Below are positions 8,065-14,987 of a DNA stretch of 15,026 nucleotides, in pieces. Under the pieces are notes generated by a model. It was not told where the DNA came from. It made no database searches and saw nothing but the letters and a program-made list of their open reading frames with translations. A program made the translations under genes and the position numbers. Numbering within the stretch: the stretch's first letter is position 1; the number at the start of each line of letters is the position of its first letter. Origin of the DNA: CAYOXD01 sp964407825 (GTDB taxonomy: Bacteria > Desulfobacterota > Desulfobacteria > Desulfobacterales > JAFDDL01). Location: contig CAYOXD010000079.1 in NCBI GenBank assembly GCA_964407825.1, positions 1-15,026 on the forward strand, read 5' to 3'.

Positions 8065-8373
8065 TCAACCTCGTAAATTGCTGACCCGGTCGGCATCCAG
8101 AGTCTGGAAGCGATGATACAGCTGAAACACCAGGGCCAGTCCCACCGACACCTCGGCCCCGGCCATGACCAGGATGAAGAGAAAGAGGATCTGTCCGTCG
8201 GGTTGCCCCCAGCGGCTGCCGGCCGCGACAAAGGCAAGGCCCGCCGCATTGAGCATGATCTCCAACCCCAGCAGGATGAAGATGATATTCCGCCGCGTCA
8301 TCACACCGATGAGCCCCAAAACAAACAGGACCCCCGCCAGATCCAGGACATGTACTATCGGAACGCTGATCAT
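8065..8373 (-). CDS. nuoK: NADH-quinone oxidoreductase subunit K
   Basis: The product is 102 aa, the usual NuoK length (~100), with three membrane helices. It is an MrpC-like membrane-arm subunit that links the quinone site to the antiporter-like subunits. The two conserved intramembrane glutamates are present: Glu38 in FILLGLEIMLNAAGL and Glu74 in VMAGAEVSVGLALV. The start is the ATG at 8373, in an ATGA overlap with the nuoJ stop, preceded by GGAGG at 4-base spacing. The same frame is open back to 8937, but that part is antiparallel/offset shadow of nuoJ. The stop is one base before the nuoL ATG. Confidence 0.97.
   Translation of the reverse strand: MISVPIVHVLDLAGVLFVLGLIGVMTRRNIIFILLGLEIMLNAAGLAFVAAGSRWGQPDGQILFLFILVMAGAEVSVGLALVFQLYHRFQTLDADRVSNLRG
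8069..8072 (-). promoter_or_regulatory. Ribosome binding site of nuoL
   Basis: GAGG on the minus strand lies 5 bases before the ATG at 8063 and 8 bases before the ATG at 8060, inside the final codons of nuoK. The spacing slightly favours the second Met but does not settle it. Confidence 0.5.
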
Positions 8374-8885
8374 GGACCCTCCCCTTCGGACTCGGACATG
8401 GCGGGACGCGCCAGATGATAGGCCCCCACCAGGCCCGCCATCAGCAGGATGGAGGACAGTTCCACCCCCATCACATAGGGACCGAACAGGGCCCGGCCGA
8501 TGGCATGGGGCCCTACCGTAACCCCGACGGCACCCGAGACGCCGCCGGTTCTCAGGATACAGAGCAGTTCCGCCAGCAAAATGGCGGACAGCCCCCCCGG
8601 CCCCAGCCACAATCTGGGCCGCAACAGCTCCTTTCGTCCCAGAATGGGCTGCCCCCCCAGATTGAGCATCATGACCACGAACACGAAAAGGACCATGATC
8701 GCACCGGCGTAAACGATCACCTCCAGGGCGGCGGCAAAGGGCGCGCCCATCAGAAGAAAAATCAGCGCCAGGGCCAGCAGCGATACGATCAGGTAAAGAA
8801 GCGCGTGCACGGCGTTCAGGTGCGTAATGACCCGGATGGTACAGACGACGGCCACCGCGGCCGATATATAAAACAACGCATTCAT
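8370..8885 (-). CDS. nuoJ: NADH-quinone oxidoreductase subunit J
   Basis: The product is 171 aa (E. coli 184) with five predicted membrane helices. It is a membrane-arm subunit next to NuoA, NuoK and NuoH. The third helix contains the highly conserved EVIVYAGAIMVLFVFVVMML, which includes the site of the helix distortion thought to relay conformational change during proton pumping. The start is the ATG at 8885. The region before it is unusual: a G8 run (minus strand) in place of a normal Shine-Dalgarno sequence, 6 bases from the ATG. The C-terminus (SESEGEGP) is acidic and short. The stop overlaps nuoK by ATGA. It is separated from nuoI by a 48-bp low-complexity spacer, one of the two real gaps in this gene run. 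Confidence 0.95.
   Translation of the reverse strand: MNALFYISAAVAVVCTIRVITHLNAVHALLYLIVSLLALALIFLLMGAPFAAALEVIVYAGAIMVLFVFVVMMLNLGGQPILGRKELLRPRLWLGPGGLSAILLAELLCILRTGGVSGAVGVTVGPHAIGRALFGPYVMGVELSSILLMAGLVGAYHLARPAMSESEGEGP
8378..8382 (-). promoter_or_regulatory. Ribosome binding site of nuoK
   Basis: GGAGG, within the purine run AAGGGGAGGG, lies 4 bases before the nuoK ATG (8373) and inside the end of nuoJ. It supports the short, 102-residue form of NuoK. Confidence 0.7.
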
Positions 8886-8933
8886 CCCCTTCCCCCCCCT
8901 CTATCCTTGCCCTTGCCCCAGCCCCAATCCCCC
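8886..8933 (-). repeat. Low-complexity purine-rich spacer between nuoI and nuoJ with a G8 run
   Basis: Read on the minus strand the spacer is nearly all G and A with repeated GGGGC and GGCAAG words, and it ends in AGGGGGGGGAAGGGG just before the nuoJ ATG. The G8 run is at 8892-8899. It is a plausible, slippage-prone translation-initiation region for nuoJ. Similar words occur in the last codons of nuoI (coding for GKDKGQGENE), which suggests the low-complexity DNA spread across this boundary. Confidence 0.6.
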
Positions 8934-9449
8934 TCAAGGCATCAAACTGTACGGATCCACCGGAGCCGACTCGTTCTCCCCCTGGCCCTTGTCCTTGCCG
9001 GATATGCTCATGCCGGCCTGCCGGTAGAAATTATAATCAGGATGCTTTCCCGGTCCGCTGATCAGGAGATCCTCTTTTTCGTAAACCAGATTCTGCCGAT
9101 CGTATTCGCACATCTCATAGTCCGGCGTGAGCTGGATGGCCAGGGTCGGGCAGGCCTCCTCGCAAAAGCCGCACAGGATGCAGCGCGAAAAATTGATCCG
9201 GAAAAAGGCCGGATATCGCCTTCCGTCCGCCTCCTGGGCGGCCTGAAGCGCGATGCAGTCCACGGGGCAGGCCGCGGCGCACAGATAACAGGCCACGCAA
9301 CGCTCCTTTCCATCCGGGTCCCGTGACAGGATGATGCGACCCCTAAAACGCGGCGCAAGATAGGGCTTCTCCTCGGGATACTGGATCGTTTCCCGGCGGT
9401 GGAAGGTGTGCCGCAGGACCTGCCAGATGGTTTGTAAAATGCCGTACAC
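8934..9449 (-). CDS. nuoI: NADH-quinone oxidoreductase subunit I (two [4Fe-4S] ferredoxin-like subunit)
   Basis: The product is 171 aa (E. coli 180). It carries clusters N6a and N6b, passing electrons from NuoG toward NuoB/N2 at the base of the hydrophilic arm. Two ferredoxin-type motifs are present: Cys51-x2-Cys54-x2-Cys57-x3-Cys61-Pro and Cys90-x2-Cys93-x2-Cys96-x3-Cys100-Pro. Downstream, YEMCEYDRQNLVYEKEDLL matches the family's conserved region. The C-terminus adds a hydrophilic low-complexity tail (GKDKGQGENES) not needed for the fold. The start is GTG at 9449: an in-frame TAA lies just upstream (9455-9453) and there is no ATG nearby. A GGGAGAGGAG purine run lies 11 bases before it, a slightly long spacing. 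Confidence 0.95.
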   Translation of the reverse strand: MYGILQTIWQVLRHTFHRRETIQYPEEKPYLAPRFRGRIILSRDPDGKERCVACYLCAAACPVDCIALQAAQEADGRRYPAFFRINFSRCILCGFCEEACPTLAIQLTPDYEMCEYDRQNLVYEKEDLLISGPGKHPDYNFYRQAGMSISGKDKGQGENESAPVDPYSLMP

Positions 9450-9484
9450 GCCTTATGTCACTCCTCTCCCAGTAGTTCTCGCTG

Positions 9485-9507
9485 AAAAATCCGGCGAGCT
9501 GCCCCGG
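9485..9507 (-). terminator. Possible weak hairpin plus T-run in the nuoH-nuoI spacer
   Basis: On the minus strand CCGGGG-CAGCT-CGCCGG (one G-G mismatch) can fold into a short stem, followed by A and TTTTT. It lies within a 66-bp gap inside an otherwise tightly packed operon, next to the 10-base palindrome GCCCCGGGGC at 9501-9510. It could lower or attenuate read-through into nuoI, or be chance in GC-rich DNA. The stem is short, so confidence is low. Confidence 0.22.
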
Positions 9508-9515
9508 GGCTCTTG

Positions 9516-10469
9516 CTATCCCAGGGCCAGCGCGATGCCGCCCGTCACGACGAGGTTCAGAAGCGCCAGGGGCAGCAGCCACTTCCAGGCCAGACTCATG
9601 AGCTGATCGTAACGGGGTCTGGGCAGCGCGGCCCGCAGCAGGATGAAGCCACAGATAAAAACAAAGCTCTTAAGGGCAAACCACACCACCGGCGGCAGGA
9701 CCGGGCCGAGCCAGCCGCCGAAGAAAAAAATAACGATCATCATCGAAATCAGGGTAACACCGAGATACTCGCCCACAAAGAACAGGCCGAACTTCATGCC
9801 GGAGTACTCGCTGTGAAATCCCGCCACCAGCTCGCTTTCGGCCTCCGGCAGATCAAAGGGCAGCCGATGGGTCTCCGCGAAACCGGCGATGATAAAGATG
9901 AAAAGTCCCGGAAACTGCGGGATGCAAAACCACAGGTGTCGCTGTGCCGCCACGATCCGGCTCAGATTGAAGGAGCCCGCCAGGAGCACCACGCCCATCA
10001 GGGCCAGTCCCATGAAGACCTCGTAGCTTAGCATCTGGGCGGTGGCGCGGATGGCTCCCAAAAGGGCGTACTTGTTGTTGGAAGCCCAGCCGCCAAGGGC
10101 GATGCCGTATACCCCCAGGGACGTCATGGCCAGAAAAAACAGCACGCCGACGTTGAGATCGCTCACCACGAAGCCCGGCGCCCAGGGCACCACGGCAAAG
10201 GACATCAGCACGCTCACCACCAGCATGGCCGGGGCCACCACGAAGACCGTTCTGTCGGCGAAGGGGGGAATCCAATCCTCCTTGAAAAAGATCTTGATCA
10301 TATCGGCCATCACCTGCATCAGGCCGAAGGGCCCCACCCGGTTGGGACCATAGCGGTCCTGCCACAGGCCGAGCAGGCGGCGCTCGAGCCAGATGAGCAC
10401 CGCGCTGATGGTCAGCGACCCGGCCAAGACGATGATGATGATGAACCACTGACGCAGGACGGGATTCAT
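9516..10469 (-). CDS. nuoH: NADH-quinone oxidoreductase subunit H (quinone-site membrane subunit)
   Basis: The product is 317 aa (E. coli 325) with about eight membrane helices. It forms much of the quinone-binding chamber at the junction of the two arms and the start of the proton path. Conserved loops are clear: QDRYGPNRVGPFG (residues ~38-49), LGGWASNNKYALLGAIRATAQ (~125-145), SYEV, and the acidic loop HRLPFDLPEAESELVAG (~201-217) that shapes the quinone pocket. The C-terminal RAALPRPRYDQLM is also family-typical. The start ATG (10469) overlaps the nuoG stop (ATGA), with a GGAGGAG purine run about 11-12 bases upstream. It ends with TAG and is followed by a 66-bp gap before nuoI. Confidence 0.97.
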   Translation of the reverse strand: MNPVLRQWFIIIIVLAGSLTISAVLIWLERRLLGLWQDRYGPNRVGPFGLMQVMADMIKIFFKEDWIPPFADRTVFVVAPAMLVVSVLMSFAVVPWAPGFVVSDLNVGVLFFLAMTSLGVYGIALGGWASNNKYALLGAIRATAQMLSYEVFMGLALMGVVLLAGSFNLSRIVAAQRHLWFCIPQFPGLFIFIIAGFAETHRLPFDLPEAESELVAGFHSEYSGMKFGLFFVGEYLGVTLISMMIVIFFFGGWLGPVLPPVVWFALKSFVFICGFILLRAALPRPRYDQLMSLAWKWLLPLALLNLVVTGGIALALG

Positions 10470-13198
10470 ATGGGCCGCTTCTCCTCCCTCTTTTTCAGCG
10501 AAATCCTGCCCACCGCGGGCAGCGCCAAAACCGGCAAGCCGCGAAGCCCGGCCGGCAGCCCGGCCGTGCCCGGCGGGATCCCCGGTATCAGCCGCACCCG
10601 AAGGGTCAGGGCGTGTCCATCTACCTCCAGCCGCACCGTTTCACCTTCAGCACCAGGAGCCGCCTCCGGTGCCAGGGCGAGATAGGGACTCGGCGCACGT
10701 TGCGATACGCCGGGGGATAGCATGCTCAAAGGATCGCTGCCGAAAATATGGTGGATGGGGATCAGAAGAACCTCGCCCTCCGAAAGCTGAGTCGCCGATT
10801 CCGGCGCGGGAAAATACCGGCCGGAATCCGATGCTGCAGGCTCGATAAGCCGGCAGCCGGGATCTCCGCCCCGCAGGGGACCGCCGATTTCCATCTGAAA
10901 TTTGTTGAGGGCCTGCACCGAATTCCAACCGGGCGCCCAAAACCTCGAAATCAGGGGAGCCGGGGCAGGCCCGTCGAATCCCTCCATGGAAAAGGCAAGG
11001 GGCGCATCCGCATCCGCCGGTGGTTTGGGTTCGCTCACGTGGAGATGGGCCCCCATGGACGTGCGACCCGTATACCGGTGGGACTGGCGCGGCAACCGCC
11101 CGTTCGCGGTGGGCACCTCGATCCTGGGCGCCAGCCGGACAAGCGGCGCGAATACCGGTAGTTGGTTTGCCAGATCCGCCCTGAGGTCCTCCAGCCGCTC
11201 CCAGGACCTTTCCGCACCTTGATCCGCGGCACGCGTCAGCAGGCGAAGCCAACGCCAGGCGGCCCGCACCTGCCCTTCGGCGGGCATCACGGCGTAGGTG
11301 CGCTGGGCGCGGCCCTCGTTGTTGACCAGGGTGCCGTCGGCCTCGGCGAAGGTGGCGGCCGGCAACACCAGATCGGCTTTGGCGCTGGTTTCCGTTTCCA
11401 GGTGATCGATGACGATGACATGTCGGGCCGCCCGCAGCAAGTCGTCCACCGTGGCGGCATCCGCCCTCTGGTAGAGATCGTTTTCAAGAATCACGAGGGT
11501 GTCCGCCCTGCCCTCTCGGACCGCCTGGAACGCACCGGCCAGAGCTCCGGCCCCCATGAGACCAAGCCCCAGGCTGTTGCATTCGGGAACGCAGAGGGCG
11601 AGCTCCGCGGGCCGGCCCCTTCGCCGCAGGGCCCATGCCACGTTGGCCGCAGCCTCCATCAACGCCGTCGAACCGCAGCCGCTCCCGGTGACGATCAGGG
11701 GATGCGCCGCGGCTAAAAGCGCTTCGGCCGTCTCCTGAACCATGGCGTGAAAGGCCGGGCTCTCCCCTGAATCGGTTCCAGGGGCCCCATCCGGGTCCAA
11801 GGCCCGGGCAACGGCGACCCCGAGGGCGGCCAGGTCCGCCGGCGGCGCGTAATAGGTCCTCTTTGCCTCGTCATCCAGTCGGGTGGGCACTGGGGTCGCC
11901 ATGAAAAGCTCCGGCACCTGGAGCTGGGCCAGCTCCCGAACGCCCGCATCGTTCCACTCGGGCAGCCGGAAGTCCGAACCGATCCGGGCCGATTTCCGAT
12001 AGCGCATCCGGCGGAGGTTCAGAGCCACCAGGGGCGCGGTTTGGGTCACATCCTCGCCCAGCACCAGTGCGGCGTCGGCAAGACCGATCCCCTGGAGCGT
12101 GGCAGCAGGTGCCGGGCCCTCCCGCAAAATCCCGATGCCGGTGGCAAGGCATGAGAAGTCACTGGCCGACACGCCGGCATGGAATCGATCCGCGCCCACA
12201 AGCGCACGGAGGGCGAAGTTGCTCTCCAGGGAGGCGCGTGGCGATCCGATACCGATCAGCCGGTCGGGCTCGGTCAGGAACTCTGCCGCCAGATCCCGGA
12301 CCTCCCGTTCCGTCAGGGGGGGGGCAGCCGCCTCCCCCGGGCTCCGCCGAAGGGGCTGGCGGATCCGACGGGCGCTGTTCACGAATTCATAGCCGTAGCG
12401 GCCCCGGTCGCAAAGAAAATAACCGTTGACCTGATGGTGATAACGGTTCCGGATGCGCCGCAGCTCCCCGTACCTTTCTCCCGGAAGGGTGTTGCACCCC
12501 AGGCCGCAGTGCACGCAAACCGACGGCGCGCACTGGAGGTCCCACTTGCGCGTGAAGTGGCTCTTGAAACGCTTGTCCGTAAAAACGCCCGTGGGGCAGA
12601 CTTCCACCAGGTTGCCGCTGAATTCGCTCTCCAGGGGCCCGGTCCCGGAACGGCCGAAGTAGACGTGATGATGACTTGCCAGCACGTTGAGATCCGTGCC
12701 GCCCGCGTAATCGTGGTAGAACCGTACGCACCGGTAGCACTGGATGCAGCGGTTCATTTCGTGGTTGAGAAAGGGGCCAAGGTCCTGGTTGCGATGGGTC
12801 CGTTTGGGGAAACGGCATTCCCGGTAGTTGTGGCCGGTCATGACCGTCATGTCCTGAAGGTGACACTCTCCGCCCTCGTCGCAGACCGGGCAGTCGTGGG
12901 GATGGTTGATCATCAGCCATTCAAGGACACTGGCCCGGAACTGGGCGGCCTCCGGATCCTGAATGGAAATGCGCGTCCCCTCGTCGGCCGGTGTCATGCA
13001 GGCCATGACAATCTCGCCCCGCGTGTCATTTTCGTCCCTGAACTGCTTGACCGCGCACTGTCGGCAGGCGCCCACCGATCCGAGGGCCGGATGCCAGCAA
13101 AAATACGGCAGGTCGAAACCCAGCCCCAGGCAGGCCTGGAGAAGATTCTGCCCCGTTTTGACGCGATAGGGCTCGCCTTCGATATAGATGGTCACCAT
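10466..13198 (-). CDS. nuoG: NADH-quinone oxidoreductase subunit G (iron-sulfur, molybdopterin-oxidoreductase-like)
   Basis: The product is 910 aa, essentially the E. coli length (~908). It carries the chain of clusters from NuoF/NuoE to NuoI. Ligand sets in order: [2Fe-2S] N1b Cys34, Cys45, Cys48, Cys67; N5 His99, Cys103, Cys106, Cys112; N4 Cys151, Cys154, Cys157, Cys201; and N7 Cys228, Cys231, Cys235, Cys263. N7 is an off-pathway cluster kept only in some bacteria, such as E. coli and Thermus. Residues ~290-720 are the degenerate molybdopterin-oxidoreductase-like domain, followed by a family-specific C-terminal part. A C9 tract (12316-12324, + strand G9) encodes part of the Ala/Pro linker after the N7 domain. 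The start is the ATG at 13198, with GGAG at 7-base spacing and only 3 bases after the nuoF stop. The stop overlaps nuoH by ATGA. Confidence 0.97.
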   Translation of the reverse strand: MVTIYIEGEPYRVKTGQNLLQACLGLGFDLPYFCWHPALGSVGACRQCAVKQFRDENDTRGEIVMACMTPADEGTRISIQDPEAAQFRASVLEWLMINHPHDCPVCDEGGECHLQDMTVMTGHNYRECRFPKRTHRNQDLGPFLNHEMNRCIQCYRCVRFYHDYAGGTDLNVLASHHHVYFGRSGTGPLESEFSGNLVEVCPTGVFTDKRFKSHFTRKWDLQCAPSVCVHCGLGCNTLPGERYGELRRIRNRYHHQVNGYFLCDRGRYGYEFVNSARRIRQPLRRSPGEAAAPPLTEREVRDLAAEFLTEPDRLIGIGSPRASLESNFALRALVGADRFHAGVSASDFSCLATGIGILREGPAPAATLQGIGLADAALVLGEDVTQTAPLVALNLRRMRYRKSARIGSDFRLPEWNDAGVRELAQLQVPELFMATPVPTRLDDEAKRTYYAPPADLAALGVAVARALDPDGAPGTDSGESPAFHAMVQETAEALLAAAHPLIVTGSGCGSTALMEAAANVAWALRRRGRPAELALCVPECNSLGLGLMGAGALAGAFQAVREGRADTLVILENDLYQRADAATVDDLLRAARHVIVIDHLETETSAKADLVLPAATFAEADGTLVNNEGRAQRTYAVMPAEGQVRAAWRWLRLLTRAADQGAERSWERLEDLRADLANQLPVFAPLVRLAPRIEVPTANGRLPRQSHRYTGRTSMGAHLHVSEPKPPADADAPLAFSMEGFDGPAPAPLISRFWAPGWNSVQALNKFQMEIGGPLRGGDPGCRLIEPAASDSGRYFPAPESATQLSEGEVLLIPIHHIFGSDPLSMLSPGVSQRAPSPYLALAPEAAPGAEGETVRLEVDGHALTLRVRLIPGIPPGTAGLPAGLRGLPVLALPAVGRISLKKREEKRPI

Positions 13199-13201
13199 GG
13201 G

Positions 13202-14500
13202 CTATCTCCAGGGGCAGCGTCCATTACGGATATGACGCTGGAAATCGTCTTCAAACAGGGTCAGGGCGCTTTGCAGCGGTTCCATGGCGCCGGGCGCAAA
13301 GGCACAAAAGGTATGACCCGGTGCCAGCATACGGGTGTGGTGTTTGAGTCGTTCGATGTCACCGGGTTTCCCCCGGCCCTCCTCGATGGCGCGGAGGAGG
13401 TTGGCCGTCCAGACGATACCCTCCCGGCAGGGGGTACACCAGCCGCAGGATTCGTGGGCAAAAAACCGCATCAGATTATTCAGCAGCCCCACAATACAGG
13501 TCTCCTCGTCGATCACCACTATCGTGCCGGTACCCAACCGGCTGCCGGCCTCCTTCATGGAATTGAAATCCATCGGCACATCGAGCTTCTCGGGCGTCAG
13601 TAGATCCGTCGAGGCACCGCCCGGCAGAATTGCTCTGATCTTCAGCCCGTCTCGCATGCCGCCGGCATGCTCCTCGAGGACCTCCCGGATCGTCACCCCG
13701 AGGGGCAGCTCCCAGGCCCCGGGCCGGCGCAGTTTTCCGCTGGCACCATACATTTTCGTTCCGCCGTCAGGCACCCGGCTGAGCCCATGGAACCAGGCCG
13801 CTCCCTTCCGGACGATCCCCGCGAGATTGCACATGGTCTCGGCGTTGTTGGCCACCGTCGGCTTGCCCCAGAGCCCCACCACCGGCGGGAAGGGCGGTTT
13901 GGGCCGGGGAGTGGCGCGTTTTCCCTCCAGGGCGTTCAGCAGCGCGGTCTCTTCCCCACAGATATACCGCCCGGCGCTCAAATGAAGATGAAGCTCAAAA
14001 TCGAAGCCGGAGCCCAGGATATTGCGGCCCAGGTACCCCCTGTCCCGGGCCTCGGCAATGGCTCTCGAGAGCCTATGACGCGCCGTCGCATAGGCATGAC
14101 GCAAAAAGATATATCCAATTCCGGCCTGGACAGCGTAGGCCGCGATGACGATCCCCTCGATGAGCAGGTGGGGATCGCCCTCCATGAGCAGCCGGTCCTT
14201 GAAGGTGCCCGGTTCCATCTCATCGGCATTGACCACCAGGTATTTGGGCTTCGGGGCATCGGGGCCCATGGGCACGAAACTCCACTTCCGGCCCGTGGGA
14301 AAGCCGGCGCCGCCCCGACCACGCAGGTTGGCCTCCAGCACCAGGGCGGTGACCGCCTCCGGCGTCATTTGGGTCAAGGCCTTTCGAAGCCCCTGGTAGC
14401 CGCCGGTCTTCTCAACCTCGGCCAGGGGCATCGGCTCCCTGCCGGGACGGATATGTCGCGTCAACGGTTGGTCCAAAAGGTCTCTCTCTTTCCTTCCCAT
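13202..14500 (-). CDS. nuoF: NADH-quinone oxidoreductase subunit F (NADH- and FMN-binding)
   Basis: The product is 432 aa (E. coli 445). It binds NADH and FMN, takes hydride from NADH and passes electrons to cluster N3. The glycine-rich GRGGAGFPTGRKW (residues 61-73) and NADEMEPGTFKDRLLME (91-107) match the FMN/NADH fold. RYICGEETALLNALEG (178-193) and KPPFPPVVGLWGKPT follow. N3 ligands are Cys352, Cys355, Cys358 (CGWCTPCREG) and Cys399 (FCAFAPGA). One oddity: residue 175 is Ser (SAGRYICGEE) where E. coli, Thermus and mitochondrial homologues have Gly (GAG). The start ATG (14500) directly follows the nuoE TGA with no strong Shine-Dalgarno sequence, so translation is probably coupled to nuoE. 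The stop is 3 bases before nuoG. Confidence 0.97.
   Translation of the reverse strand: MGRKERDLLDQPLTRHIRPGREPMPLAEVEKTGGYQGLRKALTQMTPEAVTALVLEANLRGRGGAGFPTGRKWSFVPMGPDAPKPKYLVVNADEMEPGTFKDRLLMEGDPHLLIEGIVIAAYAVQAGIGYIFLRHAYATARHRLSRAIAEARDRGYLGRNILGSGFDFELHLHLSAGRYICGEETALLNALEGKRATPRPKPPFPPVVGLWGKPTVANNAETMCNLAGIVRKGAAWFHGLSRVPDGGTKMYGASGKLRRPGAWELPLGVTIREVLEEHAGGMRDGLKIRAILPGGASTDLLTPEKLDVPMDFNSMKEAGSRLGTGTIVVIDEETCIVGLLNNLMRFFAHESCGWCTPCREGIVWTANLLRAIEEGRGKPGDIERLKHHTRMLAPGHTFCAFAPGAMEPLQSALTLFEDDFQRHIRNGRCPWR
13206..13209 (-). promoter_or_regulatory. Ribosome binding site of nuoG
   Basis: GGAG on the minus strand (in TGGAGA) lies 7 bases before the nuoG ATG and overlaps the last codons of nuoF. 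Confidence 0.65.
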
Positions 14501-14965
14501 TCACTCAAAAGACTTCAGAATTTCATCGATCTTTTCGACCGTGAGCCCCCCGTACAGCTGCTCATCGATCATCATCACCGGGGCCTGGTCGCAGGCCCCC
14601 AGGCAAACGTGGGGCAACAGGGTAAACCGGCCGTCCTCTGTGGTTTCACCAAAGCCGATGCCCAGGCGCCGCCGAAAATAATCCACCAGATTCTCGTACC
14701 CCATAATCCAGCAGCTGACGCTGTCGCATACGAGAATGACATGCCGGCCCACGGGACGGCGGAAAATCAGGTTGTAAAAGGTGGCCAGGGCATCCAGATC
14801 CGTCGGTGACACCTCCAGCACACGGGCCACCTCATCCAGCGTTTCGTCGGATATCCATCCCCGATGCCGCTGGACGATCTGTAGCGCTTCGATGCCAGCG
14901 GCCCTCTTGAGGGGGTAGTTCGCCGCAGCCGTCTCGATCTCTTCTCTTTCCTCCGCGTTCAGCAT
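14501..14965 (-). CDS. nuoE: NADH-quinone oxidoreductase subunit E ([2Fe-2S], thioredoxin-like)
   Basis: The product is 154 aa (E. coli 166). It carries the off-pathway [2Fe-2S] cluster N1a beside the FMN in the NADH module. The N-terminal helical part contains GIEALQIVQRHRGWISD and ATFYNLIFRRPVG, and the thioredoxin-like half holds the ligands Cys80, Cys85 (CDSVSC) and Cys121, Cys125 (CLGAC). DGRFTLLPHVCLG is strikingly like the E. coli protein. The start is the ATG at 14965: an in-frame TAA (14986-14984) upstream leaves no other ATG/GTG/TTG. The Shine-Dalgarno is poor; AAGGA is 15 bases away and only GGGA is close. Immediately upstream is a hexanucleotide repeat. The gene abuts nuoF (TGA then ATG). 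Confidence 0.96.
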   Translation of the reverse strand: MLNAEEREEIETAAANYPLKRAAGIEALQIVQRHRGWISDETLDEVARVLEVSPTDLDALATFYNLIFRRPVGRHVILVCDSVSCWIMGYENLVDYFRRRLGIGFGETTEDGRFTLLPHVCLGACDQAPVMMIDEQLYGGLTVEKIDEILKSFE

Positions 14966-14987
14966 GGTCCCGCGTCCCGGTCCTTAT

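Noticed and set aside
6267..8084. 605-codon open frame on the + strand opposite nuoL
   Set aside because: It has the same hydrophilic His/Gln/Gly composition as other antisense shadows. NuoL on the minus strand has full conserved motifs.
8064..8249. N-terminal extension of NuoL
   Set aside because: It overlaps nuoK, lacks membrane character and conserved sequence, and a GAGG site supports the ATG pair at 8063/8060.
12179..13603. 474-codon open frame on the + strand opposite nuoG/nuoF
   Set aside because: It spans the junction of two well-supported genes on the other strand, and I see no domain in it.
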